Part shown: in pieces, positions 63,642 to 64,000 of the stretch
How positions within the stretch are numbered: position 1 is the stretch's first letter
Layout: each line of letters starts with the position of its first letter
Assembly: GCF_007827595.1 (NCBI RefSeq)
Contig: NZ_VISR01000020.1
Coordinates: forward strand, 62,001-126,000
Direction of reading: 5' to 3'
DNA: 64,000 nucleotides
DNA from: Streptomyces sp. BK340
GTDB taxonomy: Bacteria; Actinomycetota; Actinomycetes; Streptomycetales; Streptomycetaceae
Program-made: the position numbers and the translations under genes
The notes under the pieces: generated by a model
Database searches by the model: none
What the model was told of the DNA's origin: nothing
Seen by the model: the letters and a program-made list of their open reading frames with translations, nothing else

Positions 63642-64000
63642 TCACCGCCAGGCTTCCAGTGCCTCCTGCAGCAGCAATGGAGTCTGCTCTACAGGGCTTG
63701 CCACTCCACACAGGTGGTTGAGAACAGCCTGGTACCGCTCGGACTCCGACGGCTTCTCGCGGTAGACAGCGCCCTCATATTGCTCCAGGTACACCATGTC
63801 GGGCAGGTATTCGGGGGTGAAGAACCGCAGGTGCACGATCGGGTGCCCGATCGCGCCGGCCGCCCCCACCGACAGGGGGGCGATCTGCAGGCGCAGCCGG
63901 TAGCGCAGGTCCTCCAGCAGGGCGAGCAGATGCTTGATCTGTCGGTACATGACGCCGGGGCTGCCGACGGTGCGCCTGAAGACTTCGGAGTCCATCACTG
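63642..64000 (-). CDS. XRE regulator C-terminal (DUF5753-like), cut by window edge
   Basis: The frame is open to the window edge, and the DNA-binding start lies outside. The visible 119 residues have R-R-T-V-G-S-P-G-V-M-Y-R-Q-I-K-H-L-L, L-R-F-F-T-P-E-Y-L-P-D-M-V-Y-L-E and V-Y-R-E-K-P-S-E-S-E-R-Y, the normal end of DUF5753 regulators. It converges with the methyltransferase gene. Confidence 0.75.
   Translation of the reverse strand, partial: VMDSEVFRRTVGSPGVMYRQIKHLLALLEDLRYRLRLQIAPLSVGAAGAIGHPIVHLRFFTPEYLPDMVYLEQYEGAVYREKPSESERYQAVLNHLCGVASPVEQTPLLLQEALEAWR

Overview
The window is high-GC actinobacterial DNA and almost certainly Streptomyces. This rests on the third-position GC bias, GTG/TTG starts behind GGAGG-type ribosome sites, and families typical of the genus: helix-turn-helix regulators with DUF5753-like C-termini, DUF574 methyltransferases, SpoIIE phosphatases, DUF1524 secreted nucleases and DUF6415 proteins. 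It reads as an accessory region, such as a chromosome arm, large plasmid or island. About ten insertion-sequence copies or remnants are spread over it, many genes carry frameshifts or in-frame stops, and no housekeeping operon is present.

Layout. 0-3.9 kb: the end of a family 4 glycosyltransferase, then debris (frameshifted XRE regulator, class III aminotransferase remnant, IstB and IS5-type remnants). 3.9-7.1 kb: a small catabolic locus (GntR regulator, cupin, nitrilase-type amidohydrolase, truncated MHS transporter, DUF2848 protein) tied together by matching operator palindromes. 7.4-15 kb: an IS5-family element, a secreted lamin-tail protein, a lipoprotein, a degenerate membrane kinase with an Arg-Gly tail, an attenuator-like leader, and an E2-like gene. 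15.6-17.6 kb: a Fic-like toxin-antitoxin pair and a divergent tmRNA gene. 17.8-26 kb: an EamA/LysR pair, a sigma factor split by TAA ahead of a response regulator, a CGNR remnant, and an AEC transporter interrupted by an IS5 element that carries a barstar gene. 26.6-28.2 kb: two convergent secreted DUF1524 nucleases.

28.5-36.5 kb is a block of mobile DNA. An ISAzo13 element abuts an IS5 element, and next to them lies a 4.6 kb IS630-type transposon carrying a secreted lectin/pore-forming-toxin-like protein. 39.5-41.8 kb holds more transposases. 42.3-46.4 kb is the best candidate for an undescribed system: a 792-residue zinc-ribbon/PD-(D/E)xK nuclease protein bracketed by 95-bp direct repeats, next to a frameshifted conserved gene. 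46.6-56 kb carries a reductase and an accessory cluster (ATPase-fold regulator, Zn-binding protein, DUF6415, exonuclease, P-loop kinase, aldo-keto reductase, NUDIX-like, SpoIIE phosphatase), several members of which are broken. 56-58.5 kb is an ISL3 transposon with a passenger gene. 58.9-64 kb has a small secreted DUF3761 protein, an abnormal tRNA, and a regulator/sigma-like/methyltransferase group.

No CRISPR array, integrase, replication origin or complete biosynthetic cluster was seen.
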